A stretch of 10,410 nucleotides of DNA, taken from the NCBI GenBank assembly GCA_013824905.1, contig PNOO01000068.1, positions 1 to 10,410 of the forward strand, written 5' to 3'. The notes below the pieces were generated by a model. That model saw only the letters and a list, made by a program, of their open reading frames with translations, ran no database searches and was not told the DNA's origin. The first letter of the stretch is position 1; each line of letters begins with the position of its first letter. Below, piece by piece: positions 1 to 7,050 of the stretch. Both the position numbers and the translations under genes were made by a program. The stretch comes from Syntrophus sp. (in: bacteria). Lineage in GTDB: Bacteria; Desulfobacterota; Syntrophia; Syntrophales; UBA5619.

Positions 1-1
1 G

Positions 2-304
2 AAGGTGGCTCAGGTCGTGACCACCGGGACGGGACGGAGCTTTGCCGCGGAATTCTTCATTCCTCTCACGCTGGAGAACCGGTTCGACGAGGGATATCCG
101 GTGAAGAGCGCCTACAAGGACATGATCAGCGCCGCCGAGATATCCGCCCATAAGGGCATTCCCCTGCCCGTGGTGAACGCCACGACTGTGACCTTTCAGA
201 TGGCCATTGCCGAAGGGCTCGGCGATCTGAGCAAGGGCGGATTGATCCGTGTCTTCGAGAAGCTGCTCGGAACGGAATTCCGAAAAAGCAAGGGGGCGAA
301 ATGA
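2..304 (+). CDS. 3-hydroxyisobutyrate dehydrogenase-family NAD(P)-dependent oxidoreductase, C-terminal part
   Basis: This is the last 100 residues of a beta-hydroxyacid dehydrogenase whose 5' end lies outside the window. The helical C-terminal domain of the family is clear: a [20 protein letters not shown] segment, then a GLGDLS motif and a hydrophobic ending around LIRVFEKLL. These correspond to the lysine-aspartate helix and GxGDxD turn seen in 3-hydroxyisobutyrate, tartronate-semialdehyde (GarR/GlxR), L-threonate (LtnD) and sulfolactaldehyde (YihU) enzymes. The Rossmann domain and catalytic lysine are off the window, so the substrate cannot be assigned. A GTG at 5 is in frame, but the domain is plainly cut, so it is not the start. 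The stop overlaps the next start in an ATGA (301-304), implying translational coupling with the dehydratase and a shared pathway, probably reduction or oxidation of a small hydroxy acid or semialdehyde. Confidence 0.85.
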   Translation, partial: KVAQVVTTGTGRSFAAEFFIPLTLENRFDEGYPVKSAYKDMISAAEISAHKGIPLPVVNATTVTFQMAIAEGLGDLSKGGLIRVFEKLLGTEFRKSKGAK

Positions 305-1953
305 ATCCCCATCGAGGGCTACCCGAGGACATGACCGAGGCCTATTACCGCGGCCTGATGCACTCCGTGGGGTATCGGAAAAAAGATCTGGAGAAGCCGC
401 AAATCGCGGTGGTGAATTCATGGACGGACGTCAACCCCGGTCACCAGCCGCTCCGGGAGCTGGCACAGCGGGTCAGGGAAGGGATCTGGGCGGCCGGTGG
501 CTGTCCCGGGGAATTCAATGTGCCGGCGCCCTGCGACGGAATGGCGCAGGGGCCGGGCATGCATTACATTCTGCCCCAGCGGGATTTGATCGCCGCTTCC
601 ATCGAAGCGATGGTCGGGGCGCATGGGTTCGAAGGGATCGTGATGCTCGGCTCGTGCGACAAGATCCTGCCGGGGATGCTCATGGCCGCCATCCGGATGA
701 ACCTCCCGACGCTTTTCCTGACCGCCGGGGCGATGATGCCCTGCCGGCTGGGCGGAAAGGTGGTGACGACCCCCGACCTGAAGGAGGCGATCGGCCAACG
801 CAACAACGGGAAGATCGATCAGGAGACCTTTCTGGATTGGCAGGAGCGGTTTTGCGCGACCTCCGGGACCTGCTCGATGATGGGGACGGCCAACACCATG
901 GGGTGCTTCCTGGAGGCGACGGGGCTGGCGCCTTTCGGCTCCGCGACCATGCTGGCCTTCGATGCCGCGAAGGTCCGCCAGGCGCGCGATGTCGGAGAGA
1001 GGGTCGTAGAGCTGACCCGTCAGAAGCGTCCTTTCAGGGATTATCTGACGCCGCAGAATCTGGAAAACGGCATCCGTTACGTCTCCGCCTCCGGAGGTTC
1101 CACGAACGCCGTGCTCCACCTGATGGCGTGCGCTTCGCTCATGGAGATGGGGATGACCCTGGACGCATTCGGGAGGATCCAGGCCTCCGTTCCGGTGGTC
1201 GGCAAGTACAAACCCTCCTCCGGGTTCAACCTCACCGACTTCCATGAGGCGGGCGGCGTTCTGGCTTTGCTGGGAGCGATCAAAGGATACCTGGATCTCG
1301 ATATCGAACTTCCCATGGGGGGGCGGCTCGAGGAATATCTGGAAGGTCTGCCGGCGCCCGACGGGCAGATCATCCGAGCCGCCGGCAATCCTTTGGAGGA
1401 GGGCGGATGTTTTGCCGTTCTGAGAGGCAACCTCGCCCCCGATGGCGCTGTGGTGAAAAAGACCGGCGTCGAACCCGGGATGCTCCGCCACCGCGGAGAG
1501 GCTGTCGTCTTCGACAGTGAAGAGGATGTCCGCGAGTTTCTCCTTAAACGCGCCGTTAAACCTGGATCGGTGCTGGTGGTCCGCTATGAAGGACCGAAGG
1601 GCGGCCCCGGCATGCGGGAGCTCTCCATTCCGGCGGGGATGCTTGTGGGAATGGGCCTGCACACGTCGGTGGCGATGGTGACCGACGGACGGTTTTCCGG
1701 CGCCACCCGCGGACCCTGTGTCGGCCATGTCTGCCCGGAGGCATGGGACGACGGCCCGATCGCCTACGTCCATGACGGCGATCTGATTGAAATCGACGTT
1801 CCCGAAGGACGGCTGCAACTGCTCGTCCCGGATGACGAATTGAAGCGCCGCCGTGAAGCGGGGACTAAGAAGCCCAACCACCCGGCGCCGGGATTGCTGA
1901 CGGCGTACCGGAAGATGGTCGGCAGCGCCGATACAGGCGCCCTATGGTTGTGA
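301..1953 (+). CDS. IlvD/Edd-family dehydratase (dihydroxy-acid or sugar-acid dehydratase)
   Basis: A complete 550-residue iron-sulfur dehydratase that removes water from a 2,3-dihydroxy acid to give a 2-keto-3-deoxy acid. Visible motifs are [10 protein letters not shown] (39-48), [10 protein letters not shown] (78-87), CDKILPGM (C119, D120 and K121, the cluster/Mg site), [13 protein letters not shown] (C191), [10 protein letters not shown] (265-274), [11 protein letters not shown] (428-438) and [12 protein letters not shown], with S466 at the place of the catalytic serine. Length is near the roughly 550-570 of Ilv[13 protein letters not shown] resembles the sugar-acid branch (GTCSxMGTANTM) more than the GACSGMYTANTM of branched-chain biosynthesis. 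No ilvBNC or leu genes are in view, and the gene is coupled to a hydroxyacid dehydrogenase. I therefore favour sugar-acid catabolism, but true dihydroxy-acid dehydratase activity is not excluded. A G-rich site (AGGGGG, 290-295) precedes the ATG. Confidence 0.9.
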   Translation: MNPHRGLPEDMTEAYYRGLMHSVGYRKKDLEKPQIAVVNSWTDVNPGHQPLRELAQRVREGIWAAGGCPGEFNVPAPCDGMAQGPGMHYILPQRDLIAASIEAMVGAHGFEGIVMLGSCDKILPGMLMAAIRMNLPTLFLTAGAMMPCRLGGKVVTTPDLKEAIGQRNNGKIDQETFLDWQERFCATSGTCSMMGTANTMGCFLEATGLAPFGSATMLAFDAAKVRQARDVGERVVELTRQKRPFRDYLTPQNLENGIRYVSASGGSTNAVLHLMACASLMEMGMTLDAFGRIQASVPVVGKYKPSSGFNLTDFHEAGGVLALLGAIKGYLDLDIELPMGGRLEEYLEGLPAPDGQIIRAAGNPLEEGGCFAVLRGNLAPDGAVVKKTGVEPGMLRHRGEAVVFDSEEDVREFLLKRAVKPGSVLVVRYEGPKGGPGMRELSIPAGMLVGMGLHTSVAMVTDGRFSGATRGPCVGHVCPEAWDDGPIAYVHDGDLIEIDVPEGRLQLLVPDDELKRRREAGTKKPNHPAPGLLTAYRKMVGSADTGALWL

Positions 1954-1990
1954 CGGTTTCATCACGTTTTGCAGCGATGAGGAGAAGCAG

Positions 1991-2359
1991 ATGAAGAAGC
2001 GACAAGCCGTGTTGGCCGATGATGTCCCCTTTCGGCAGGTGGCCTGGGGTTTAACCAAGGATTTGGTCGGTTCCGAGTGCATGGGGTCGGAAAAAATCAG
2101 GTTCAAGATCACTGAATATCAGCCGGGATTCAGCCATAAGCTGCACGTGCACCCGACGCAGGAAGAGGTCATCTTCGTTCTTGAAGGCAGAGGGATTTCG
2201 GAGACACGGGAAGATAAAATTGAAATCGGACCCGGTTCGGTCGCTTTCGTTCCTGCCGGCGTCTATCACGCCACAGCCAACCTGAGCCAAACAGAACCTC
2301 TGAGAGCCGTGATCGTCAAGTCCCCGCCCGATGACAAGGAAAATCAGTCCGATGCCTGA
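1991..2359 (+). CDS. small single-domain cupin protein
   Basis: A 122-residue cupin_2 protein, one beta-barrel. The first cupin motif reads GFSHKLHVHPTQEEVIFVLEG, giving likely metal ligands H52, H54 and E58 or E59. The second, GPGSVAFVPAGVYHATAN, gives H93. A GGAG (1980-1983) lies a suitable distance before the ATG. The gene starts 37 nt after the dehydratase stop on the same strand, so it is probably the last gene of the same operon. Small cupins next to sugar-acid enzymes often act as isomerases, lyases or ligand sensors, but nothing here distinguishes these. The acidic tail (PPDDKENQSDA) is probably disordered. It is not obviously a close paralogue of the cupin at 9124-9495, which has a glutamine where this one has a glutamate ligand. 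Confidence 0.85.
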   Translation: MKKRQAVLADDVPFRQVAWGLTKDLVGSECMGSEKIRFKITEYQPGFSHKLHVHPTQEEVIFVLEGRGISETREDKIEIGPGSVAFVPAGVYHATANLSQTEPLRAVIVKSPPDDKENQSDA

Positions 2360-2455
2360 TATCGGCGGGCGGCGCGCCTTTTGATCTCCCGGTTCCGCTG
2401 TATTGACAAGATTCGTGATTTTTTCGCAAGAGCGGGGATCTTTGCCCGTGGGTTG
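2360..2455. other. short convergent intergenic gap
   Basis: This gap lies between the 3' ends of the convergent cupin and aldolase/dehydrogenase genes. It contains the 8-bp palindrome GGCGCGCC and a short T-run, but no G+C hairpin followed by a T-tract. I cannot point to a terminator for either operon here. Confidence 0.5.
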
Positions 2456-4570
2456 CTATCGCGGAGTCGCATCCGGCAGGCCGCCGTCGACAGGCAGGGT
2501 TGCGCCGGTCGTCGGCGTCCGGCGGGTCACAAAGAAAACCACCGCCCTGGCGACATGCTCTGCCGTGACCTGCGCCTTGAGCAGGTTTCTCTGGCGATAA
2601 TACGCCTCGAGTCCCTTTTCGTCAAGACCGCGGGCCTTCATCCGGTCCGGGCCGACCTGCGCCCACAGGCCTGATTTCTTTTCCCCGTGGGAAAACACGG
2701 CATCGGGCGCGACCATGTTCACTCGCACGCCCATTTCCGCGAACTCGATGCTGGCGATGCGGCACAACTGGTGGGCCGCCGCCTTTGTCGCGCTGTAGGC
2801 GCCGAATTTCGCGCCGGGTGCGAACACATTCTTTGTCGAAACGAGGACAATGTCCCCGCCGATATTCTGCTGCCGGAAGAGCTCTCCGGCCCGGGCCAGC
2901 AGCAGAAGGGTCCCTTCGACATTGACGCGCTCCAGTTTTCTGAACGCCTCGAGATCCATCTCCGTAAGCGAAGACACGTGCGCCAAGCCGGCGTTGATGA
3001 CGAGGATGTCGATTCCGCCGAAGGCGGCGACGGTCTTTTCGAATGCCGCCGATACAGATGCGCTCTCGGTCACGTCAAGCGGCACGCCGAGCACGCGGTC
3101 GCCATAGACGCCTTTCAGCGTGTGAACCATGGCGTCCAGGGGCTCTCCGGCAAGGTCGGTCACCGCAACATTGCAACCCTGCCGGAGCAATTCATCGCAG
3201 ATGCCCGATCCGATCGCACCGGCCGCTCCGGTGACGATGGCCGCGCTTCCCCGCAGCGACAGGGGGCCTTTGCCGGCAACCTTTGCCCTCTGAAACGCCC
3301 TGAATTCCATGTCGAACAGATGGTCCTCCGTGAGACCCAGGTAGGTTCCGCCCGTTTCAAGGATCGTCCGCTTGGCAAAGAGGGTCTGCCCGGTGATGTC
3401 ACGGGCGATACGCGCCGTGCCCAAATCCGGTCCGGCGCATACGGCGCCCAGGCCGGGCAGCAAAAGGACCTTCGGCAGGAGGTCGAAACCGTCGCCGGTG
3501 AATTCCGGGAGACGCGACGCGTACTTTTTCATATAGGCGTCGTAGCGGGTGCGGAACGAATCGATCTCCCCGGCAAGATGGCGGCGGAGAAGATCCGGAT
3601 CGTCATAGTCCGGTTTTTCGATAAACAGCGGATACGCCTTTGTCCGCACCAGATAATCCGGAGTCAGCGGCGCCGTGCAGGCGAGCTCTCGGGCCTGGGG
3701 AGAGTCAAGAAACTCCAGGGTATCCTGTGTGATGAGAGGAACGAGGGTGATTTTCTCATACGGATTGTCCGGATCGGCGGACGCCGGCGAAAGCAGGCCT
3801 CGGAGCAGTGGTGCGATTTGCGTATAGCGCTTTTGCGCGGTTTCCGCGTCTGTCTTTGTGTTCATGGAAAAGAGATGCCGCCTGGCTGCCCTGAGAGTCT
3901 CTTCGGCCCTGCCGACGATCTCTATCGTGCGGTCGTACGCCTGTTTCGGGGTCTCTCCCCAGGTGATCAGGCCGTGATGCAGCGCCACGATCGCCTGACA
4001 CCCTTTTTTTCTGTCATATTTATCGGCAACTGCCCGTCCCAGGGCCAGACCCGAATTGACGTACGGCACCATCCCGATGGTGTCGCCGATTGCGGCAGCG
4101 AGGGCCTCTTCTCCCCCGATCCGACCGGCAAGCGTCAGGATCGCAGTCGGATGCGTATGCACGATGGCTTTGCTGTCGAGGAAGGCGTGCATCAGCGTCT
4201 CGATGGACGGGAGCGCATCAGACGGCTTGAGCATGCGCGTTCGGAACTCGCCGGTCATGATTTCATCGGTGCAGGACGAAAGAGCGCGCAGTTTCTTGAG
4301 ATACGCCTGATCAAGACAGACAAATCCTGCGGGCGTGATCGCGTCCATGGAGAGGCCTGAAGCCTTGACAAAAAGCGCCGCAACCTCATCGCCTGCAAGC
4401 GTCCTGACCCTACCCTTGACGGATGTGTTGCCGCCGCCATGCATGGCCAGATCCGGTTGGCTCCCCACAAGACGAGTTGCGTACGCCAGAAGCGCGAGGT
4501 CGTTTCCCCATTGAGCGCTGTACGTCTCGACAAAATCGTTCGCTTCGGCTTCAATCCAGGCGTTGTTCAT
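2456..4570 (-). CDS. bifunctional class II aldolase / short-chain dehydrogenase (RhaD/YuxG-type fusion)
   Basis: A 704-residue two-domain protein. Residues 1 to about 430 form an aldolase/adducin class II domain: HGGGNTS (44-50) binds phosphate, and E124, H138, H140 and H198 or H199 (SIET, HTHP and ALHHGL motifs) are the expected zinc site. Residues about 438-704 form a short-chain dehydrogenase: TGAAGAIG (447-454), NAG (526-528), then S578, Y592 and K596 as the catalytic triad, ending in a VDGG cofactor-domain signature. In this family (RhaEW-like) the aldolase splits rhamnulose-1-phosphate or a similar ketose phosphate to DHAP plus lactaldehyde, and the dehydrogenase oxidises the aldehyde. 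Both sites look intact. The ATG at 4570 fits the family N-terminus (the conserved HGGGNTS falls at the usual distance), but its Shine-Dalgarno is weak, so coupling to the lsrF-like gene ending 27 nt upstream is likely. The actual substrate is not established. Confidence 0.9.
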   Translation of the reverse strand: MNNAWIEAEANDFVETYSAQWGNDLALLAYATRLVGSQPDLAMHGGGNTSVKGRVRTLAGDEVAALFVKASGLSMDAITPAGFVCLDQAYLKKLRALSSCTDEIMTGEFRTRMLKPSDALPSIETLMHAFLDSKAIVHTHPTAILTLAGRIGGEEALAAAIGDTIGMVPYVNSGLALGRAVADKYDRKKGCQAIVALHHGLITWGETPKQAYDRTIEIVGRAEETLRAARRHLFSMNTKTDAETAQKRYTQIAPLLRGLLSPASADPDNPYEKITLVPLITQDTLEFLDSPQARELACTAPLTPDYLVRTKAYPLFIEKPDYDDPDLLRRHLAGEIDSFRTRYDAYMKKYASRLPEFTGDGFDLLPKVLLLPGLGAVCAGPDLGTARIARDITGQTLFAKRTILETGGTYLGLTEDHLFDMEFRAFQRAKVAGKGPLSLRGSAAIVTGAAGAIGSGICDELLRQGCNVAVTDLAGEPLDAMVHTLKGVYGDRVLGVPLDVTESASVSAAFEKTVAAFGGIDILVINAGLAHVSSLTEMDLEAFRKLERVNVEGTLLLLARAGELFRQQNIGGDIVLVSTKNVFAPGAKFGAYSATKAAAHQLCRIASIEFAEMGVRVNMVAPDAVFSHGEKKSGLWAQVGPDRMKARGLDEKGLEAYYRQRNLLKAQVTAEHVARAVVFFVTRRTPTTGATLPVDGGLPDATPR

Positions 4571-4597
4571 GGGAAGGGTTTCTCTAAAAAAAGTGCG

Positions 4598-5479
4598 TTA
4601 CACCCGTTGGTTTTTCAGATCGAGGAACATTTCATACGCCTGGTCGGGCTTCATGTGTTCATGGACGACCTTGCGGACGGCCTTGATCATGGCGACGGGC
4701 GCCTCGGATTGGAAGATGTTCCTTCCCATGTCCACGCCGGCCGCGCCCTGGTTAATAGCCTCATAGGCCATCTTCAGCGCATCGCGCTCGGGCAGTTTCT
4801 TGCCGCCGGCGATGACGATGGGAACCGGACAGGCGGCGGTGACCGTCTCGAAACCGGGCACGAAGTAGGTCTTGACGAACGCGGCGCCGAGTTCGGCGCA
4901 CATGCGCGTGGCAAGCCTGATATATTTGGCGTCGCGGACCATCTCGCTGCCGACCGCGGTAACCCCCAGCACCGGCATGCCGACCCGGTTGCCCATGTCG
5001 ACGAGCCTGGTCAGGTTGATCACCGACTGCGTCTCGAATTCGCCGCCGACGAACACCTGGGTCGCAACGGCACATGCGTTCACGCGAACCGCGTCGTCCA
5101 TATCCATGGCGATATGCTCATTGGACAGTTCTTTCAGGATGCTCGGCCCGCCGCTGGCGCGAAGCACCGTGGCTTTATTGAGGGAAGGCGGAATGACCGA
5201 ACGCAGTATCCCCCGGGTAAGCATGAGCGCATCGGCATGGGGCGCCAGCGGGAGGATGGTGATGTCCGGCCGCTCCAGACCTGTCGTGGGTCCTTGAAAA
5301 TAGCCATGGTCAAAGGCGAGCATAACGGTTTTTCCGGACTCTGCAGTAAAAATGCGGGCAAGCCGGTTCTTCATCCCCCAGTCGTAGGAATTAGACCCTT
5401 TCAGGGAAAAGGGCTCGCTTGTCTGAGGCACATCGGTATAGAAATTCTTCTCGGCCTTTGAGGTATCCGCTTCAGGCAT
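4598..5479 (-). CDS. lsrF: LsrF-like class I (DhnA-family) aldolase/thiolase
   Basis: A 293-residue TIM-barrel protein, very similar from memory to E. coli LsrF (291 residues). LsrF is the thiolase that splits the phosphorylated AI-2 derivative 3-hydroxy-2,4-pentadione-5-phosphate to acetyl-CoA and DHAP. Visible features are [12 protein letters not shown] (33-44), the [15 protein letters not shown] block (56-70) and FVKTYFV with K203 at the Schiff-base lysine. [10 protein letters not shown] (223-232) and [14 protein letters not shown] near the end form the phosphate-binding loop. The start is the ATG at 5479 because AGGAG sits 8 nt upstream. An in-frame ATG at 5506 would add nine residues without a ribosome site. 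It is the first gene of a two-gene operon with the aldolase/dehydrogenase fusion. No lsrACDB, lsrK, lsrR or lsrG is in view, so it may serve an unrelated DHAP-yielding pathway. Confidence 0.9.
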   Translation of the reverse strand: MPEADTSKAEKNFYTDVPQTSEPFSLKGSNSYDWGMKNRLARIFTAESGKTVMLAFDHGYFQGPTTGLERPDITILPLAPHADALMLTRGILRSVIPPSLNKATVLRASGGPSILKELSNEHIAMDMDDAVRVNACAVATQVFVGGEFETQSVINLTRLVDMGNRVGMPVLGVTAVGSEMVRDAKYIRLATRMCAELGAAFVKTYFVPGFETVTAACPVPIVIAGGKKLPERDALKMAYEAINQGAAGVDMGRNIFQSEAPVAMIKAVRKVVHEHMKPDQAYEMFLDLKNQRV

Positions 5480-5523
5480 GGGGTGCTCCTTTTTTATTAT
5501 AAACACTGGATTTTGAGTGTACG

Positions 5524-5552
5524 AGTGTAGCGGGGATGGGTTTAGGTGTCAA
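5524..5552 (-). promoter_or_regulatory. sigma-70-type promoter for the lsrF-like operon
   Basis: Read on the minus strand, TTGACA (5552-5547) is followed after 17 nt by TACACT (5529-5524). Transcription would start near 5517, giving a leader of about 40 nt before the ATG at 5479. The -35 is perfect and the spacing ideal; the -10 has two mismatches. Confidence 0.6.
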
Positions 5553-5580
5553 GAAAATTTGCCGATTTCCAAATCATCTC

Positions 5581-5608
5581 TTGACAATGTATGCCGATCC
5601 ATTAAGAT
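5581..5608 (+). promoter_or_regulatory. sigma-70-type promoter for the FmdB-like gene
   Basis: TTGACA (5581-5586), a 16-nt spacer, then TAAGAT (5603-5608). It is back to back with the lsrF promoter, with the two -35 boxes only 28 bp apart, so a regulator bound between them could affect both. The -10 matches 4 of 6, so this is weaker than its neighbour. Confidence 0.45.
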
Positions 5609-5672
5609 AAAAACAAGATGCTGAATCGATTATTTCGTTTGAAATTTGATCCCAAGGGAAAGGAGAAGGAAC

Positions 5673-5837
5673 ATGCCCACATACGAGTATGAATGCCGGG
5701 ATTGTAATAAGAAATTTACAGTCATTCAGAGCATTTCCGAGCACGGGAAGACCAAGGCTTCCTGTCCGAAGTGCAAAAGCGCAAAAGTGAAACAGAGCAT
5801 TTCCCACTTCACGACCAAGACCAGCCGGAAGAGCTGA
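5673..5837 (+). CDS. FmdB-family zinc-ribbon protein
   Basis: A 54-residue protein with the FmdB/CxxC zinc-ribbon pattern: MPTYEYECRDC at the N-terminus, then a second CPKC, placing C8, C11, C31 and C34 as zinc ligands. The basic SISHFTTKTSRKS tail is also typical. The start is the ATG at 5673 because AGGAGAAGGA (5661-5670) lies directly upstream; an in-frame ATG at 5646 would add nine residues and has no ribosome site. The family is named for a putative regulator of formamidase/amidase genes, but its molecular role is not settled. It stands alone, divergent from the lsrF-like gene and convergent with cheW, so context adds nothing firm. Confidence 0.88.
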   Translation: MPTYEYECRDCNKKFTVIQSISEHGKTKASCPKCKSAKVKQSISHFTTKTSRKS

Positions 5838-5953
5838 GAACCATCCAGAGAAGTTCAAGCCCTGAAGGGCTGAGAAATGCATGCCGTGTGAGGGGGCATC
5901 TCCCGGCGCCCCCGGGCCGGAGAAAAAGCTTCACTACGGTTCATGACTCAGTT
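5838..5953. other. convergent gap with two small inverted repeats
   Basis: Between the FmdB-like and cheW stops lie AGCCCTGAAGGGCT and, around 5906-5928, a G+C-rich repeat (CCCGG-CGCCC-CCGGG on the plus strand; CTCCGGC/GCCGGGAG with one bulge on the minus). Neither is followed by a T-tract in either direction. They may slow or end transcription but are not textbook intrinsic terminators. Confidence 0.3.
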
Positions 5954-6460
5954 TTATGATGCCTGAGCGATGGCGGTCATCTCCTCTTCCCGGAAGACCC
6001 GGTCGATATCGAGAAGGATCTTCACCGAGCCGTTGGTCTTGGCCATACCGAGAATGAAGGCGGTGTTCAGGCGGCTGCCGAAATTCGGGGTGTCTTCGAT
6101 GTCGGCAGCCTTGATGTTGAGGACTTCCGAGACGGAATCCACGACGATCCCCATCTGGATGGTCCGGTCCGCAACCTTGATCTCCACCACGATGATGCAG
6201 GTCCGGTCGGTGTATGCCATGGGCTCCATGCCGAACTTCAACCGGAGGTCCACCACGGGGATTACCTTCCCACGGAGATTGATGACTCCCTTGACGTAAC
6301 CCGGCGTCTGGGGAACGGTGGTGATCGGCATCAGGCCGATGATCTCCTTGACCTTCAGGATGCCGATGCCATACTCCTCACCGGCCAGGGCGAAGGTCAG
6401 ATATTTTCCTTCCCGGGCTGTGACGGCGTTAACCGTCTGATCAAACACTCCTTTTTCCAT
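5954..6460 (-). CDS. cheW: CheW chemotaxis coupling protein
   Basis: A 168-residue single CheW domain, the adaptor linking chemoreceptors to the CheA kinase at the membrane-associated array. Recognisable blocks are YLTFALAGEEYGIGILKVKE near the N-terminus, PGYVKGVINLRGKVIPVVDL in the middle, MGIVVDSVSEVLNI, and a C-terminal KILLDIDRVF. No receiver or kinase domain is attached. Two ATGs are possible. The one at 6460 is preferred because GGGAAGGG ends 6 nt before it, whereas the same sequence abuts the ATG at 6466 with no spacing. A sigma-28-type promoter lies about 125 nt upstream. No other che genes are in view, so this is an isolated cheW, perhaps serving a distant array or a Dif/Wsp-like system. 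Confidence 0.93.
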   Translation of the reverse strand: MEKGVFDQTVNAVTAREGKYLTFALAGEEYGIGILKVKEIIGLMPITTVPQTPGYVKGVINLRGKVIPVVDLRLKFGMEPMAYTDRTCIIVVEIKVADRTIQMGIVVDSVSEVLNIKAADIEDTPNFGSRLNTAFILGMAKTNGSVKILLDIDRVFREEEMTAIAQAS

Positions 6461-6583
6461 TGTCATCCCTTCCCTTATCGCTATGGTGTGTCAGTGTGAT
6501 ATATCCGGCCGGGGAGGATGCCGGCCTATCCGTGTCAGCACCTCTCCGCGAAGCCGGGTGCAACAAACCCGATCCTGTATAAG

Positions 6584-6610
6584 TGATCGGCATTTTTCCC
6601 CGAAACTTGA
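6584..6610 (-). promoter_or_regulatory. sigma-28 (FliA) type promoter upstream of cheW
   Basis: On the minus strand, TCAAGTTT (6610-6603), an 11-nt spacer, then GCCGATCA (6591-6584). The enterobacterial FliA consensus is TAAAGTTT-N11-GCCGATAA, so 14 of 16 positions match with exact spacing. It points at cheW, with a predicted leader of about 115 nt. A chemotaxis gene is the expected target for this sigma factor, which strengthens the call. Confidence 0.65.
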
Positions 6611-6641
6611 ATCGGATAATAAAAAATCTGCTTTTTATAGG

Positions 6642-6995
6642 TTAGTCAAATGCCTTTTTCCGGAATTCCTTTTCGATGCGATCCGCATCATCCGCATTGT
6701 ACTCGACCACCCGCCTGAGGTGAACGAAGCTTTCTTCGTCCATCGCTACGAAACTTATGGCCGTCTCCTCTTCGCCGATCCTTAGAATCTTCGAATCAAT
6801 GGTGATTTTAAGATCGTCGCGTAAAGAAATGACTACCTGGCAGGCGGCATTCTTCTGGAAAAGCCGGTTGGAGGTGCAGAGAATCCCGGTCAGGCTGATG
6901 TTGACGATTTGGACCTCTATTAATTTGCCTCCGAGCTTAATGCTGACGTCAAAATGCACGGGAACGCGTGTGCGTTTTCTTTTCTCCTGATCCAT
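6642..6995 (-). CDS. PilZ-domain protein (probable c-di-GMP receptor)
   Basis: A 117-residue stand-alone PilZ domain. The c-di-GMP-binding signature is present: an RxxxR (R6 to R10 in KRKRTR) and an NxSxxG (N32, S34 and G37 in NISLTG), followed by the usual beta-barrel and a C-terminal helix (HLRRVVEYNADDADRIEKEF). The start is the ATG at 6995, since AGGAG lies 8 nt upstream; an ATG at 7025 lacks a site. It follows the dehydrogenase gene by 55 nt and precedes cheW by about 180 nt, all on one strand. Stand-alone PilZ proteins usually pass c-di-GMP level to motility, adhesion or secretion machinery. The cheW neighbour fits motility, but the partner is unknown. Confidence 0.88.
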   Translation of the reverse strand: MDQEKRKRTRVPVHFDVSIKLGGKLIEVQIVNISLTGILCTSNRLFQKNAACQVVISLRDDLKITIDSKILRIGEEETAISFVAMDEESFVHLRRVVEYNADDADRIEKEFRKKAFD

Positions 6996-7050
6996 GATGA
7001 CTTCTCCTGTCTGGTGTCTATTCAACCAATATCATGTCGACGATCCGTCG

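Noticed and set aside
418..1881. Long open frame (487 codons) on the minus strand opposite the dehydratase
   Set aside because: It is an antisense shadow of a GC-rich gene; its translation has no recognisable domain, whereas the plus strand carries every IlvD/Edd motif.
2687..4360. Long open frame (557 codons) on the plus strand opposite the aldolase/dehydrogenase fusion
   Set aside because: The translation is low in recognisable structure and rich in Arg/Gly, as expected of antisense; the minus strand has intact aldolase and SDR motifs.
4439..5461. Open frame of 340 codons on the plus strand opposite the lsrF-like gene
   Set aside because: Antisense shadow spanning two minus-strand genes and their junction; no domain and no ribosome site considered meaningful.
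6467..6641. c-di-GMP riboswitch in the cheW leader, suggested by the adjacent PilZ gene
   Set aside because: The conserved GEMM-I core is not present; the G+C inverted repeat around 6505-6526 alone is not enough.
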